Positions 52,269 through 64,000 of a DNA stretch of 64,000 nt are shown one piece after another. Where the stretch lies: positions 1 through 64,000 of the forward strand of contig NW_026570234.1 in the NCBI RefSeq assembly GCF_019649055.1, read 5' to 3'. A program made the position numbers and the translations under genes. Position 1 is the first letter of the stretch; each line of letters opens with the position of its first letter. Source of the stretch: Paramacrobiotus metropolitanus. Lineage: Eukaryota > Tardigrada > Eutardigrada > Parachela > Macrobiotidae. Below the pieces are notes generated by a model. The model ran no database searches. It was given only the letters and a program-made list of their open reading frames with translations, and had not been told where the DNA came from.

Positions 52269-55200
52269 ATGTCGGCCACGGCTGCATCTGTATTTAAATG
52301 GGATCCGAAGAGCCTAGAGATTAGAACGAGGACTGTTGAGAAAACTTTGGAACCTCTGGTTATTCAAGTAAGCATGCACGAGCGGTTAAAGATCTTTTTC
52401 CTTTGTATTCGGAAAGGCAGTTGCTCAGTTGCATTTATAGCTGATAAGAATAGTAGGTTTTTAACTTTGTCGCATCTGCGGTCCGTATACAGTACCAAAC
52501 AGTGGTGAAGTCGCATGTACTCGTAAATAAGTACTAAATAGCTGCATCGCGCGATCGTTCTGAACTTCTGATGGATCAAAAGGAATTGCTCCCTATTGTG
52601 CAATCGCCTTCACTTTTACTGCTCAATTTTTTATGCTATACAAACTACACCAATAGCAACTTCCATAATTTCATTCATTAATCAATCTCAAAAAAGTCAA
52701 ATTAATTTTGTCAGCAACTTGCAGAAAATGCGCTCGTGGTTTTACTACTTATTTGAATGATCAGATATGAAAACATTAACATTTCTATCTGGCAGTCAAA
52801 AAATAGCCTTAGCTGACTTTTCAATACATTTTGGGAACTTAGTGTTTTTAATGAAGCCTAAAAATTTCCAGGTAACCACATTGGTGAACGCGAAAGGCTC
52901 TCCCAGCCATCACCCCGGCCGATCAAAACGCGGACCAGTTTTGGTTGCCACTGTTGAGCGCGCCACTTCCGATTTCATCGCGAAAGGCGAGCAAATTGCA
53001 CGGGACAATGTGGAGATGAAACAGGAGTTAACCGCGGCTGTGGATGATGTCCGCAAAAGCGGTGAAGTGATGAGCGTGGCATCGCGTGAATTCGTCACTG
53101 ATCCGTGCTCGTCAATTAAACGCGCTAATATGGTGCGTGCCGCACGCTCGCTTCTGTCTGCAGTTACCCGACTGTTGATCCTGGCCGACGAAGTCGATGT
53201 TCGCAAACTTCTCAAATCTTTGCGCATCGTAAGTAGTAACTGAAAAATTCCGCTCTATTTCCCCACGATTTTGCCCGTCGCAATCGATAAATGTGTTATA
53301 AGGTTTTTTATTGGCAGCGTTGTGGGAATGTTATTCGTTTATTTTCTTGTTATCGTGTTAGGCAAATAAAGTTTACTGATAACTTTTGTGAAAATTATGC
53401 AGAATGACGGAAGAATCGATAATATTGTTTATGTTTACAATTACCAAGTGGAAGCAAAGTGTGGCTTTGTATGCCCAGTCTCGTGCGTTTATCACTAATT
53501 TTTTAATTTCAAGGCCATTCAAATTAAAACATTCGACTGAGTTATTTTAACCTGTAATGCATGCTGTAATCAAGCACGGCATGTGTGTGATGTTTAGGTG
53601 GAAGCCAACCTTGAGCGCTTTCGGAATGCAACAAGTCAACAAGAGATTGTCGAACACTACAAAGCCTTTGATTTGAATGTGGCTGACTTGACACAGAAAG
53701 CGGCTCTACGACAGAAAGAGCTGATGGATGCCGGCATGCGCGATGATCTTGCCTCAGCGCGGGCTGTACTCAAGAAAAACAGTGTCATGCTACTGACAGC
53801 CTCTAAGGTAGCGCCTTGGCGGTGTTTGTGCTGGTTGACAATGGGTTGCTTAACGGTCTGTTGACAAATTGCGTAGGCCTATGTCCGGCACCCAGAGCTG
53901 CCGGAAGCCAGATCGAATCGCGACTTTGTGCTGGACCAAGTGGTCGACGCAGTGGGAACCATTGGCGAAGTGGCGCAGGGAAGGCGCAAAGAACGTACAG
54001 TGCAATTTGAAGGACCAGGGGAGTTGGCAGCTGCGCTTGATGAATTTGATGTAAGGCCATGAACTCTTTACTATTTAACATTATAACGAAATTAACTTTG
54101 AGAAATAAACGAATAATCATTTACGTTTTAAATTTATAAAAGTTAATATTGACAGTTTCTTGGTTTGTTTTATCGTACGGTGAAAAGCGGAGCTGCCTAC
54201 TTTTTCTGTTATGGCGCAACTAAAAAGTTTGCTCCACTCCCTGTTTATCTCATTTTTGGAATTTATTTTTTGACACCTGGCATTAAATGGTCAAATCGTA
54301 TGGAATGCTTTGGTGGTCATGCATGTTGTGCAGGGTAAAAACTTAAAGCGATACGTAGCGGTCCTTGGAAGTGCAGTTATGTTTATAATTAAGCTCTTTT
54401 TTACGATCTTCAAGGAACGCGTTATTATGGATCCGATCATGTATAACGAAGTGCGCAGCCGACCAATGCTGGAAGCCCAACTGGAAAGTATTATTAGGCG
54501 AGCGGCGGAAATGGCCGATTCGTCATGCACCCGCGACGACCGACGCGAACGCATTGTGGCGGAATGTAATGCCGTCCGACAAGCTCTGCAAGACTTGCTG
54601 ACTCAATATATGGACAATGTGGGTTTAATTACTTGTCATTGTCTGTGTCGCATGAACTGCTGTGATCATCTCATAATAAGTTATTTTTCATGGCTTGCAG
54701 ATGGGTAGAAGTACGCAGACAGAAGGCTTGGAATATGCCATGGAGCATTTAACTCGGAAAACGCGCGATCTGCGACGACAGTTGCGCAAAGCTGTTGTTG
54801 ATCATGTCTCTGATTCGTTTTTGGAGACCAATGTACCGTTGTTGGTGTTGATTGAGGCCGCCAAAGCCGGCGATGAGGTCGAAGTTAAGGAGTATTCACA
54901 GGTCTTCCATGAACATGCCTACAAATTGGTGGAAGTGGCGCATCTGGCCTGCAGGATGTCCAACCAGGAGGAAGGCGTCCGGATGGTGCGTTACGCGGCA
55001 TCACAGATTGAAGCCTTGTGTCCACAGGTGCGTTTGAACTCGATGCGGTTCCATGTGCATGTCACTTTCTGTGTATTTGCCAGTTACCACTCGATACTTT
55101 AGTAAGTCATGTTGCATCATTCTTAATTGACTGCTGTTATGTTTGGGCGACTTATTTGTCGAGCGGAAATGGGAGATATCGATCAAATGAATCGCTTGTC

Positions 55201-56648
55201 CTCGATTGTATACCGGCGTACCGCAATAGTGCAATACGGACGAATGTGTATGATTTTTTATTGTTCAGACAGCTCGTGACCATTACAGTGCGAATTCATC
55301 ACATCTGATATCTCGGTTGCAGGTGGTCAATGCCGCTCGAATCCTTTCGCAACGGCCCAAATCGAAAATTGCCCAGGAAAATATGGACGCCTTTAAGCAG
55401 TCTTGGGAAAGCCAGGTGCGCGTCTTGACCGAGGCCGTAGACGATATTACTACGATCGACGATTTCTTGGCTGTCTCAGAAAGTCACATTCTGGAAGACG
55501 TCAATAAATGTGTACTGGCTCTGCAAGAGCGCGATGCCGATACTCTGGACCGCACTGCCGGTGCCATTCGTGGCCGTACGGCGCGCGTGTGTAACGTTGT
55601 TGAGGCAGAAATGGAAAACTACGAACCCGGTATTTATACGAAGCGCGTTATTGAATCCACCGGCATCCTGCGAGATCATGTTATATTGAATTTTGCCCAG
55701 CGCGTGCATGTGGCCGTGGATGCGTTTAACAGCGGTAATCATGTGGCCGTTAACGACAACGACTTCATTGAAGCTGCTCGTATGGTGTATGAAGGAATTC
55801 GGCAAGTGCGCAAGACAGTTCTCATGGGCAGAAGCGCGGAGGAAATCGAATCCGAGTCCGATTGGGAGGAAGAGGAAATTTACGATACCCGACACAAAGG
55901 CCCCGGGGAAGACGTGGCTGATCTCAGCAGTGCCCGTGCTCAAATGACACAACTGCCAGAAGCTGATAAGCAGAAGATTGCGGCACAAGTGGAGATCTTC
56001 AAGATCGAGAAGAGCAAGTTTGACAAAGAAGTCGCCAAATGGGACGATACGGGAAATGATATTATCGTGCTGGCTAAACACATGTGTATGATTATGATGG
56101 AAATGACGGATTTTACCCGCGGGAAGGGACCATTGAAAACCACCATGGATGTCATCAATGCTGCGAAGAAGATTTCAGAAGCGGGAACCAAGTTAGATAA
56201 ATTAGCCCGTCAGATCGCTGACCAGTGCCCGGAGTCTAGCACGAAAAAGGATTTGTTGGCTTATTTGCAGCGAATTGCATTGTATTGTCACCAGCTTAAT
56301 ATTACCACTAAAGTGAAGGCTGACGTGCAGAATATCTCAGGAGAAATGGTTATTTCCGGTTTGGACAGCGCTACATCTTTGATACAAGCCGCGAAAAATC
56401 TCATGAACGCTGTGGTGTTGACCGTGAAGTCTAGTTTCGTGGCCAGCACGAAGTACACAAGCAAGATGGGCGGAAAGATTCACTCCCCGATTATTGTATG
56501 GCGAATGCGTGCTCCTGATAAGAAACCTCTGGTCAAGCGCGAGAAACCAGAAGAAAGTAAGGCCAAAGTGCGGCGTGGATCGCAGAAAAAGACGGTAGCT
56601 CCAATCAAGGCGCTGTCGGAATTCCAGAGTCCGGCGGATGCAGTTTAA
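52269..56648 (+). CDS. CTNNA: Alpha-catenin
   Basis: Links the cadherin-beta-catenin complex to actin at adherens junctions. Seven exons, all joined in phase 0 (52269-52367, 52872-53228, 53598-53807, 53877-54050, 54415-54618, 54701-55027, 55323-56648), encode 898 residues (human CTNNA1 906). FKWDPKSLEIRTRTVEKTLEP opens the beta-catenin-binding/dimerisation domain. The vinculin-binding and M region has DSSCTRDDRRERIVAECNAV and KAVVDHVSDSFLETNVP. The C-terminal actin-binding domain has WDDTGNDIIVLAKHMCMIMM, TDFTRGKGPLKTTMDV, AYLQRIALYCHQLNI and KKPLVKREKPEE. Very strongly conserved, all domains present. The five-helix C-terminal exon of 1326 nt is unusually long for this window. Confidence 0.97.
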
Positions 56649-57458
56649 ATACGCCACTTCCATTTTAAAACACCCAGCTTGTAAATTAACTACCTAATTA
56701 ATTCAGTGTGCGGTGTACTTACCTTATGCATGTAAGTTGTAATCCTCGATACTCGTGGCAGCTTGGAGACTGAAATCGAGTGCACTTCCGGTTTTGCTTG
56801 TATTTTCTTCCTTTTTTACATTTACGTTCCGTTCCGACTTCCACTTTTTGATCTGTTGCATTTGAATCTGTTTTTATGTTTGTTGATTAATGATTATACG
56901 TACTCAAATCGGTATCCAGTGTGACTCCAGATCAGTTGTTGTTATAAAAAACTTGAAATAGAAATTGTTTTTTATTTATCACTGCGTTGTCCTGTCAGCT
57001 CACTTATGTCAAAGTTTGGAAATTTTTAAACACTCGCAAGAAAGGGTTACGATTTATCAACATTCCTGCAAAGTCTGAAAAGTTTCAAGATTCGTTTGAC
57101 TGGGCAGGTGAAATTACTAAAAGTAGAATTTCCGTTTTAAAAATTAATACGGTACTAGTACACCTTCTAGGCAGTATGTTGCCGTTAATAGGTTAATTTT
57201 TAGAAATCATAATTTTGATTGGTTGATCGCTGTAGGTAAGGATTGGACAACGTGGCCTTGTATTTGTTGAGCCTGGCCGGTAAACGTACGGCACTGCAGG
57301 TATAAAACGCGAACAGCATGACTTCAGTTTTTAACCTGAATGACGTGTGCGCGTGCACTTCGTCTTTTTCGTTCCTGATTATATTGCACCTGAAAAATAT
57401 TTCCAGCTGATTTGCTGAGCTAATCCAGAAACCTCGAACGCATGTTGTGGCTGGAAAA
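56649..57458. other. Intergenic between alpha-catenin and ERGIC-53
   Basis: Alpha-catenin 3' UTR and ERGIC-53 promoter. No gene or repeat recognised. Confidence 0.35.
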
Positions 57459-60400
57459 ATGGCTTGGCTGTCCATAATAAATTTCCGCTTGATCAGTATT
57501 TATCTGGTTGCCAGATTGGTGATCAGTCAGACTACGCAGTATAAGCGCTTCGAGTACAAATACAGCTTTAAAGGACCCTATATTGTATTGAAGGACAATT
57601 CTGTCCCGTTTTGGGATGTTGGAGGCCGTAAGTGACCGCTTCCGGATCTTTGATTATCACGTTATTTTTATGGTTGCACTCCGCAGATGCCATTGCCAGC
57701 GATGATCAGATTCGGTTGGCGCCTTCCTTGAAAGCGCGCAAAGGTGCGTTAATCGGTTAAATGATCAGGAAATTTTGCGAAAATCGCAGAATATGTTTCT
57801 GCATGATATTTATCTGGCAGGCTATATGTGGACCAAAAATCCCGTGAACTTCGAGTGGTGGGAAGTGGAGATGAACTTCAGGGTTTCTGGAAGCGGTCGC
57901 GTCGGTGCTGATGGGCTTGTATGCATCTGCGACCACAGTGTTCGCACTGTTGACAGGAAATCTATTTTATGGCTAATTTTAGGCTTTTTGGTATGCTACT
58001 GAGCGGATGCAGGAAGGAGATGCATTTGGGAGCAAAACCACTTGGAATGGACTGGGGATTTTCTTCGATTCATTCGACAATGACGGAAAAGCAAGTGTTT
58101 TTGAATCCCCGGTGTACACGGATTGATCATCGGTGTTTGTTGTCTTGTTGCAGATGAATAATCCTTATGTTTACGTGATATTGAACGACGGTACCAAAGT
58201 TTTCGACCATGACGCGTAAGTCCTCTGGAAGCAGAAAACATGTGTTTAATTTATCGCTATTTTTTTTCTTTCTCGTCGTTCTCTTTTTTTATTCTTTTTC
58301 GTCGTTTCTCATTTGTTTCTATGGGTTTTTTAGAACTTTAATTTTTAGATATTTTTTCTACAAAATTCAGTTTTTAAAATGTATTTATTAGTTGCACTGT
58401 TTTTCTGCTCTGTGTCTTTCATTTTACTGTTTTCATTGCGCCTCTCATTGCGTTTTTTATGTATTTCAAAGATAATTATCTCATAAAACGTAAAAAATGT
58501 GTCAGTTTCGTGTGGTTTGTTTAGCGACGGAGTAAATCAGCAGCTTGGAGGATGTCTGCGCGACTTCCGTAATAAACCGTTTCCTGTCAAGGTTAAAGTG
58601 GAGTACTACCGGAATGTGCTAACGGTAAACTTCTTCGACAATGAATTAAAAGGTTGATATTGTCATAATTAAGCAAGGTTACTAATTGCAGATCTTGATG
58701 ACGAACGGTTTAACTGCTGAGGAAACCCCGGAACTCTGTCTGCGTGCAGAGAATGTTTTCCTTCCGCGAAATGCATATTTTGGAATATCCGCTGCTACAG
58801 GTGGATTGGCGGATGATCATGACGTTCTCTCGTTTGTTTCCACAAGTCTCCACGATCAAACTCTCGAAGTACGGTCCAAACATGGTTAAAATATTGTAGA
58901 AATTGTTTTCGCTTCTTTTTGAAAGTCGACGGATTTTACCTACTTGTGAATTAAGAATTTGTAATATGACTGGCTGTGTGAGATATAGAAGTACCGTAAA
59001 TAAAATTCTTTTTATGTGAGTAGTGCCAGTACGATATTACCATGTCATGTGGCAAGTGGTTGGAAATTGCACAAAATGCAGTAATTTTATTTGCAGCGAA
59101 GCCAACAAATCTCCCAGATGGAGCGACAGAAGCTTGAGCAGCAATTTCGGGAGTACAATGATAAACTGGAGCAGCAGCGTCAAGAGTGAGTACTTTTTTT
59201 CAGACGACATATACATTACTTGCATTTTTGACTACGATATATGTACTTTTCATTTTTCCTTATATTACGCGTAAGATAATATTGCTGTTGTTATATCGGA
59301 CAATAGTAGACTATTCCATTCAAGTGAAGATATACGAGTATTTTTCTTCTTAGATGTCTTGCCAGACTATTGGAATTTTTTTTTGGATTGCTACAAGTAG
59401 AAAAATTACATATGACCCCTCGGTCTCTGTTGAAAATTTTATTGCGATAGGTATCTGCAGCAGCATCCCGAAAAGGCAGCCCAACAGCAGCAGCAACAAT
59501 CTGGTGGTCCGGGACAGTTTGAGAATCCTCAGGATCGTGCGCTGCGCCAGATTTTTGATGGCCAACAATACATTCACATGGCTATTCAGCAACTGAATCG
59601 GCGCATCGACGAAGTTATTGGTCGACAGGAACGCACTTTATCAGCAGTGTCTGGATTAAATTCCGGAACCGGTCAATTTAACCAGCAACCAGGTAAATGG
59701 TACGACAGATACTTGCATTTTGATTACAAAGGACCGGTTACTTTGTAAATTTTGTAATAGTATTATTTCGTTTTAGTGACGTGCTTGTAGCTTTACTCTT
59801 TGACTAGTAAATTATCCGGTTTATTACAGTACTTCAACTTTTTTAATGCAGTAGTTTGGAGATTGTTGGTATTTTCTCCGCCGCACGACCATTTTCTTTA
59901 CTTTTACTTCATGACGCTAGTGAATAACGAAGCGTGAGATGCAGTGGCTAAAATAGTTTCTGGTGTTAGTTTTGGTGTTTCTTCGTTCTTCTCTTCAGCC
60001 GTTTTTATGCTTATAGAGCTCTAGGTAGCTGATTCGAAAACAACTGCCATGTCTGGATATGTTTGTAACCAGTAAATGTGTAATCGGGTACTGCGTTTTG
60101 GACTAAAGTGTGCGTTATTTCACCTGTCACCCTTCACAGCTAAAGCGTACTGGATATACTTTTATAGGATTGAATTCCAAAATTTCATGATACGGATGTC
60201 TGATATTTCCGCTGCTGTTCTTACCTGTCGAGCGGGCATCAATTATCTTTTATATTTTTATTTGTTAACTATTTCAGTGTCCAGTGGAACGCCAGCGATA
60301 GCTCAGACAGGGTCTGCTGACTCTATACGACGTTATGAAGTGGACTCCTTGCTAAGGACTCAACAGGAATTACAAACTACGTTGCGAGAAGTCAAGTAAT

Positions 60401-60988
60401 TTAGCTTTTTCCTAGGATTTGGTTCAGTGATTGTCATCATGAAATCGTTGTAGAAATTATGCTGCTGACATTCAGACGAGGATAGGCCATTTGCAGCAAG
60501 CGTCCAACGCCAATCCCGCCAGTTATCAGCAAGCTGGCCAAGTGCCCCTGACGGAAATACGCGATTCAATTAATAATGTCCGAAAGGATACTATGGCAAT
60601 TTTGGCGAAACCCCAGGTAAACGGAATAAAATTGTGTTAAATTTAACCAGCAGAACAGCGCAGCAATGCGTGAAAGAAAATTAAAATGGAAACTATCATA
60701 CATCGTGCCGCATGCTAATTTATGGAAGTGCACTGAACAAAATACTTTGGGTAATGCCTTCAATTTATTTAACGGTATCTTTGTTTTTTAGCCCATTAGT
60801 ACGTGTCCTCAACAGAGCTGCCTAAGTACATTATGGTTTGGAGCGTTCGTTGTTATACAGACGGTTATATATGTCGGGTACAATCTTTTAAAGTGAGTAT
60901 CGATTCGTATTGGATAGTCTTTTTCTGTTTTATAACTGCCCCATGTTTTAGGTCATCTAACGAAAGCAAGAGCAAGAAATTTTACTGA
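57459..60988 (+). CDS. LMAN1: ERGIC-53, L-type lectin cargo receptor
   Basis: Mannose-binding receptor cycling between ER and Golgi to export glycoproteins. Thirteen in-frame exons (57459-57627, 57687-57743, 57821-57918, 57983-58090, 58154-58215, 58525-58624, 58692-58868, 59097-59185, 59451-59692, 60278-60395, 60454-60616, 60792-60892, 60952-60988) encode 506 residues (human 510). A signal peptide is followed by the legume-type lectin domain (about 30-255): FEYKYSFKGPY, GADGL, FFDSFDNDG (calcium/sugar site) and GISAATGGLADDHDVLSF. A coiled-coil stalk (about 258-455), two cysteines (TCPQQSC) matching the human oligomerisation pair, one membrane span (about 474-491) and a cytosolic tail ending KKFY follow. 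The intron after exon 4 begins with GC instead of GT (GCAAGT). Confidence 0.96.
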
Positions 60989-63207
60989 AGAATTTTTTAA
61001 TTGTGTTTTATAATTCAGTTTTAACGTTTTTGATGGGTGTTTCCGGTGTTACGTGCAAATTATTTATTTTAAATGTTTTACATGTAAGAGGCAAAGACGT
61101 TCGGCAGTGGAAAACAAAGATCTCTCTAAGTTTCATTAACCTTTTATGGAAAATGACTGTTTAATTTATCGGTTGATTTATTTGCTCAGGTCATTCGTAG
61201 ATTGTCGGTTCGGCACGACTCAGCAATTGTGACTGTTGTATGCGGATGGTGTTTAACAATAAAATAAAAGATCAGGTCTTTTTAAATACTGATGGGTGTC
61301 GTTCTGAAGATTAGTGTGATGGTTGTCAAGATAAGCGTAATTACAAAATCTTTATCCGGTTTACTGTGGAGAAGCAAACAACATGACCGTCAAAATGGAA
61401 ATAGATTGCCTTGATTTGATGAAGAATTAGTGACAAAATAATCGACAGTTTTGGTAGGTGATGAGTTGTTCCGACACTTTTAACTGCTTATTAACCTATG
61501 CTGATTGAATAACGGTTTGTGATTGTCTAATTAACAGTACGTACTTGTAAACTTGAGATATGATTGATACGAATATTGGCTATTGTCTTGCGTAGATGAG
61601 AAGAACATAATGCGTGACTATCGGTGTAGTTCCAATGAGTAATTTGATTCGTGTTGTTGTTTTCGTCTTTTTGGTATCGCGCAAATAAGGGAAGTAAATA
61701 AGCATCTCCATGCCGACTTCAGCTACTATAAATCTTCTGCAAGGTATAAAAGGAACAACGCTACTACGGTAAAAATCGAGCTTATCAATATCACAATTTG
61801 GACTACACAAATAATGTGTAAAACATCAATCATATCTAGCTTTCTAATCACCAGCGGAAAGGGACAATTTTTAAAAACTCAAAGTTGTGGGATTGTGATG
61901 GCTGGCGATAGCGCATCCTGAAGTAAAAAATTTTCATTTGATTTCATCGGATCTACTAACAATTATTGTGAACAAAACGCAGTTTACAGGATAAAAAAGA
62001 GCTGAAGCACGGCCCAAAATTAGCGAGGGTTACTGTAATGTAATAGGGTTTGCGGTTGGTTTAGGGATAAATATTAAATATCTGCACAGTTGAATATCGC
62101 ACTATGACTGTAATAAATTGAGGACCAATTAAACGATGCATGCGAGGATAAGGGCATGGGCACCGCAGACTGTCCAGTTTTTTTTTGGAAATGGTAAAAA
62201 ACGACCAAATCGAAAAATTTTAGCTGCGCAAACGCGGGAATTGTACGGTAGTCGGTATAGATTTTTTCGTTTTTTAAACTGCAGATGGATTATTTAAGAC
62301 GTGGTGATTTTAAAACTGACTGATTTAAAGAATTGCTTTCTACAGCACCTACGCGGCTTGAGGGGTGTGCGGTGTGCCGGTGCAGTGTACAGTGAATAGT
62401 GACAGCATGGAACTGACTTGCCAGCGCCGTACAACATGACTACTTTTCATTGTTAAAACCAAACGTACAGTGTCTAAATGTACGAGTATATAATATTGTA
62501 TGATTGTCTGAGCATTCAGTGAACTTGAACTTGATTTGATAGCTAGTGCTTGAGGATACAACATAACCAGAGAGAATATTCCAAAGAAATATGCGGCATA
62601 TTTTTTATTCAACTGCACAGATAATTTGTGTGTGAATTCTACTGGGTATAACATGATGATGATGTATTATTGTCGCTTTATATGTATGATAACATCCTCG
62701 TTAGCCTATCTAACATTACTGTAGATATTGTTTGACTTTTTATGTATTGTGTTGTACTGCTTACAGGTGTATACTGTACTGTGCCGTATGCAGGTCCTTT
62801 GATTGCGCGGTATACAGATTGTGATAGCGATCGTGTTAGGGGCAATTCGATTCGTTTAACGCTGGCGCTATTTTATTCTATTCATCTCCATCGTTGCTTA
62901 AATTCGGCGTTTGTTGTGACTGCGTGAGAACGGGCACAATTTTCCGCATTAGAAATTGTCAGAAAAATTAACGGTTAAAAATCCTTAATCATCACAGCCG
63001 GTGCCGACAATGTCGATAAGCTACCTCGGCACCGATGATTATTAGTGGTTAATGTCAGGTCATGCTCATCAGATTCGACGATATCCTACTGTCCAAATGA
63101 TTGTCATTGTAGCAGAGTGACGGCAAACTTTGCCCCACGAAGAGTTTACTGTCAATCTGTTCAAAAAAGAGCAGTTTTTCCAACTTCGCTCTTCCTGATA
63201 CTAAGAA
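60989..63207. other. Intergenic, no supported gene
   Basis: ERGIC-53 3' UTR (AATAAA near 61258), then noncoding DNA. The minus-strand frames 61580-61810 and 62349-62654 lack motifs. One TACTGTAC site at 62772-62779. Confidence 0.35.
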
Positions 63208-63878
63208 ATGTTAAATCTTTACCATCTAAATGCTTATCTTTTCCGGTCGGTATTATTTATATGGATCAGTTTAATTGTTACTCCCGTTTTCGGTACCAAT
63301 CGGTATTATGGAACATATCTTTCATACGGATCTGTAAGTATCAGCATTTAATCACTGTTTCCATAATTTCCTAATACGAGGCATACAATTAGAATCTCTT
63401 GATGGTCTAAGTAAATCTGACATACTATAAATGTATAACCACTTATGAAATTTGGGATTTTGGACGTCGTCTCTGGTTATAGCTTCTAATTAAGATTGCA
63501 GTTGTAAAACAAGTGCATATGTGATACGATTAAACTTGGGTTTTTGCTCAGCTGCATGAGCATGCCGTCAACTGACATAATTTGATTTAATTTTATTATT
63601 ACACAAACTGCTACGTTATATTGACAAGCACCACAAAAAATCCTTGTAGTTCTGTAAGACATCCTAGCGATGTGTTATATACAGTAACCAGCTGCAATTT
63701 TCCAGGGGGATACGATAATACAAACTTTCCATGCGCATTCGGGAAAAGAAGCTCCAGGTGGGGATTACTAATATCGTACTGGTCCACAGTTATTAACGCC
63801 TCATTATCAAAAAAACGTTCTGATAGATCGAAAGTGGCATGTGGAATGTCTTGATGGAGAAGCTATTGTCGGAATACA
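63208..63878 (+). CDS. 5' exons of an unrecognised secreted or membrane protein, 3' end off window
   Basis: ATG 63208 opens a 126-nt exon to a GTAAGT donor at 63334. Exons 63706-63757 and 63827-63878 (again ending before GTAAGT) continue in frame: phase 0, then 1, then 2. The first exon has a hydrophobic run (LFIWISLIVTPVFG) preceded by about 14 residues, compatible with a long signal peptide or anchor. The following exons read TIIQTFHAHSGKEAP and RKWHVECLDGEAIVGIQ. No family recognised. Three successive phase-compatible junctions with two strong donors support a real gene. Confidence 0.45.
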
Positions 63879-64000
63879 GTAAGTTTAACAAAAAGCTAGC
63901 TTTGACTGGCAATTTTGTTAACTTAGCTTATCTTTAATACCGGTAAAGGATAATTTAATAACCCCGTGCAGCATAAGTTTATGAGGTAGTGATCTGCAGT

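Noticed and set aside
63045-63374. 109-codon plus-strand frame overlapping the right-edge gene
   Set aside because: A different frame from the one that links three exons with consistent phases; it starts upstream at GTG and has no motif.

Overview
The window is nuclear DNA of an invertebrate animal. Genes carry many short spliceosomal introns (mostly about 40-700 nt, GT-AG), run on both strands, and number about 21 in 64 kb. Alpha-catenin, a CIB-type calcium-binding protein, exocyst SEC3, FUT8 and ERGIC-53 indicate a metazoan. Small introns, compact spacing, several secreted glycine-rich proteins and a bacterial-type methyltransferase suggest a compact-genome ecdysozoan, perhaps a tardigrade; the sequence alone does not prove the phylum. 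I reconstructed most gene models by hand from splice signals. For nearly all of them every exon junction keeps reading frame; exon coordinates are in the entries.

Layout. 0-2.2 kb: ribokinase (minus, 3' end off the left edge). 3.4-4.2 kb: intronless SAM methyltransferase. 4.5-5.9 kb: beta-1,3-galactosyltransferase-like GT31 enzyme (minus). 7.7-12.6 kb: FUT8. 12.9-14.0 kb: small PAW-like protein (minus). 15.2-16.4 kb: FHA-only protein of the PNKP/APTX/APLF type (minus), head-to-head with MCM6 (17.1-21.1 kb). 21.6-23.8 kb: ZP-like single-pass membrane protein. 24.5-29.8 kb: four tandem secreted glycine-rich proteins, with a fifth at 49.4-50.3 kb (minus). 30.2-32.6 kb: galactokinase (minus). 33.7-36.1 kb: WDR18 (minus), head-to-head with an RSL1D1-like ribosome-biogenesis gene (36.9-38.7 kb). 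39.4-39.9 kb: unrecognised intronless ORF (minus). 40.3-41.6 kb: very divergent TBP-family protein. 42.4-43.1 kb: hAT-like MITE and an intron-containing tRNA-Leu(CAA). 44.0-47.5 kb: EXOC1/SEC3. 48.2-48.9 kb: CIB2/3-like protein. 50.7-51.1 kb: possible small gene. 52.3-56.6 kb: alpha-catenin. 57.5-61.0 kb: ERGIC-53/LMAN1. 63.2 kb to the right edge: first exons of an unrecognised gene.

Most genes are conserved eukaryotic housekeeping genes. The least ordinary content is the glycine-rich secreted protein family (one member with an 8-nt microexon), the divergent TBP-family protein that keeps all four DNA-intercalating phenylalanines, the bacterial-type methyltransferase, the stand-alone FHA and PAW-like proteins, two divergent gene pairs with related functions, and two small DNA-transposon remnants with target-site duplications.
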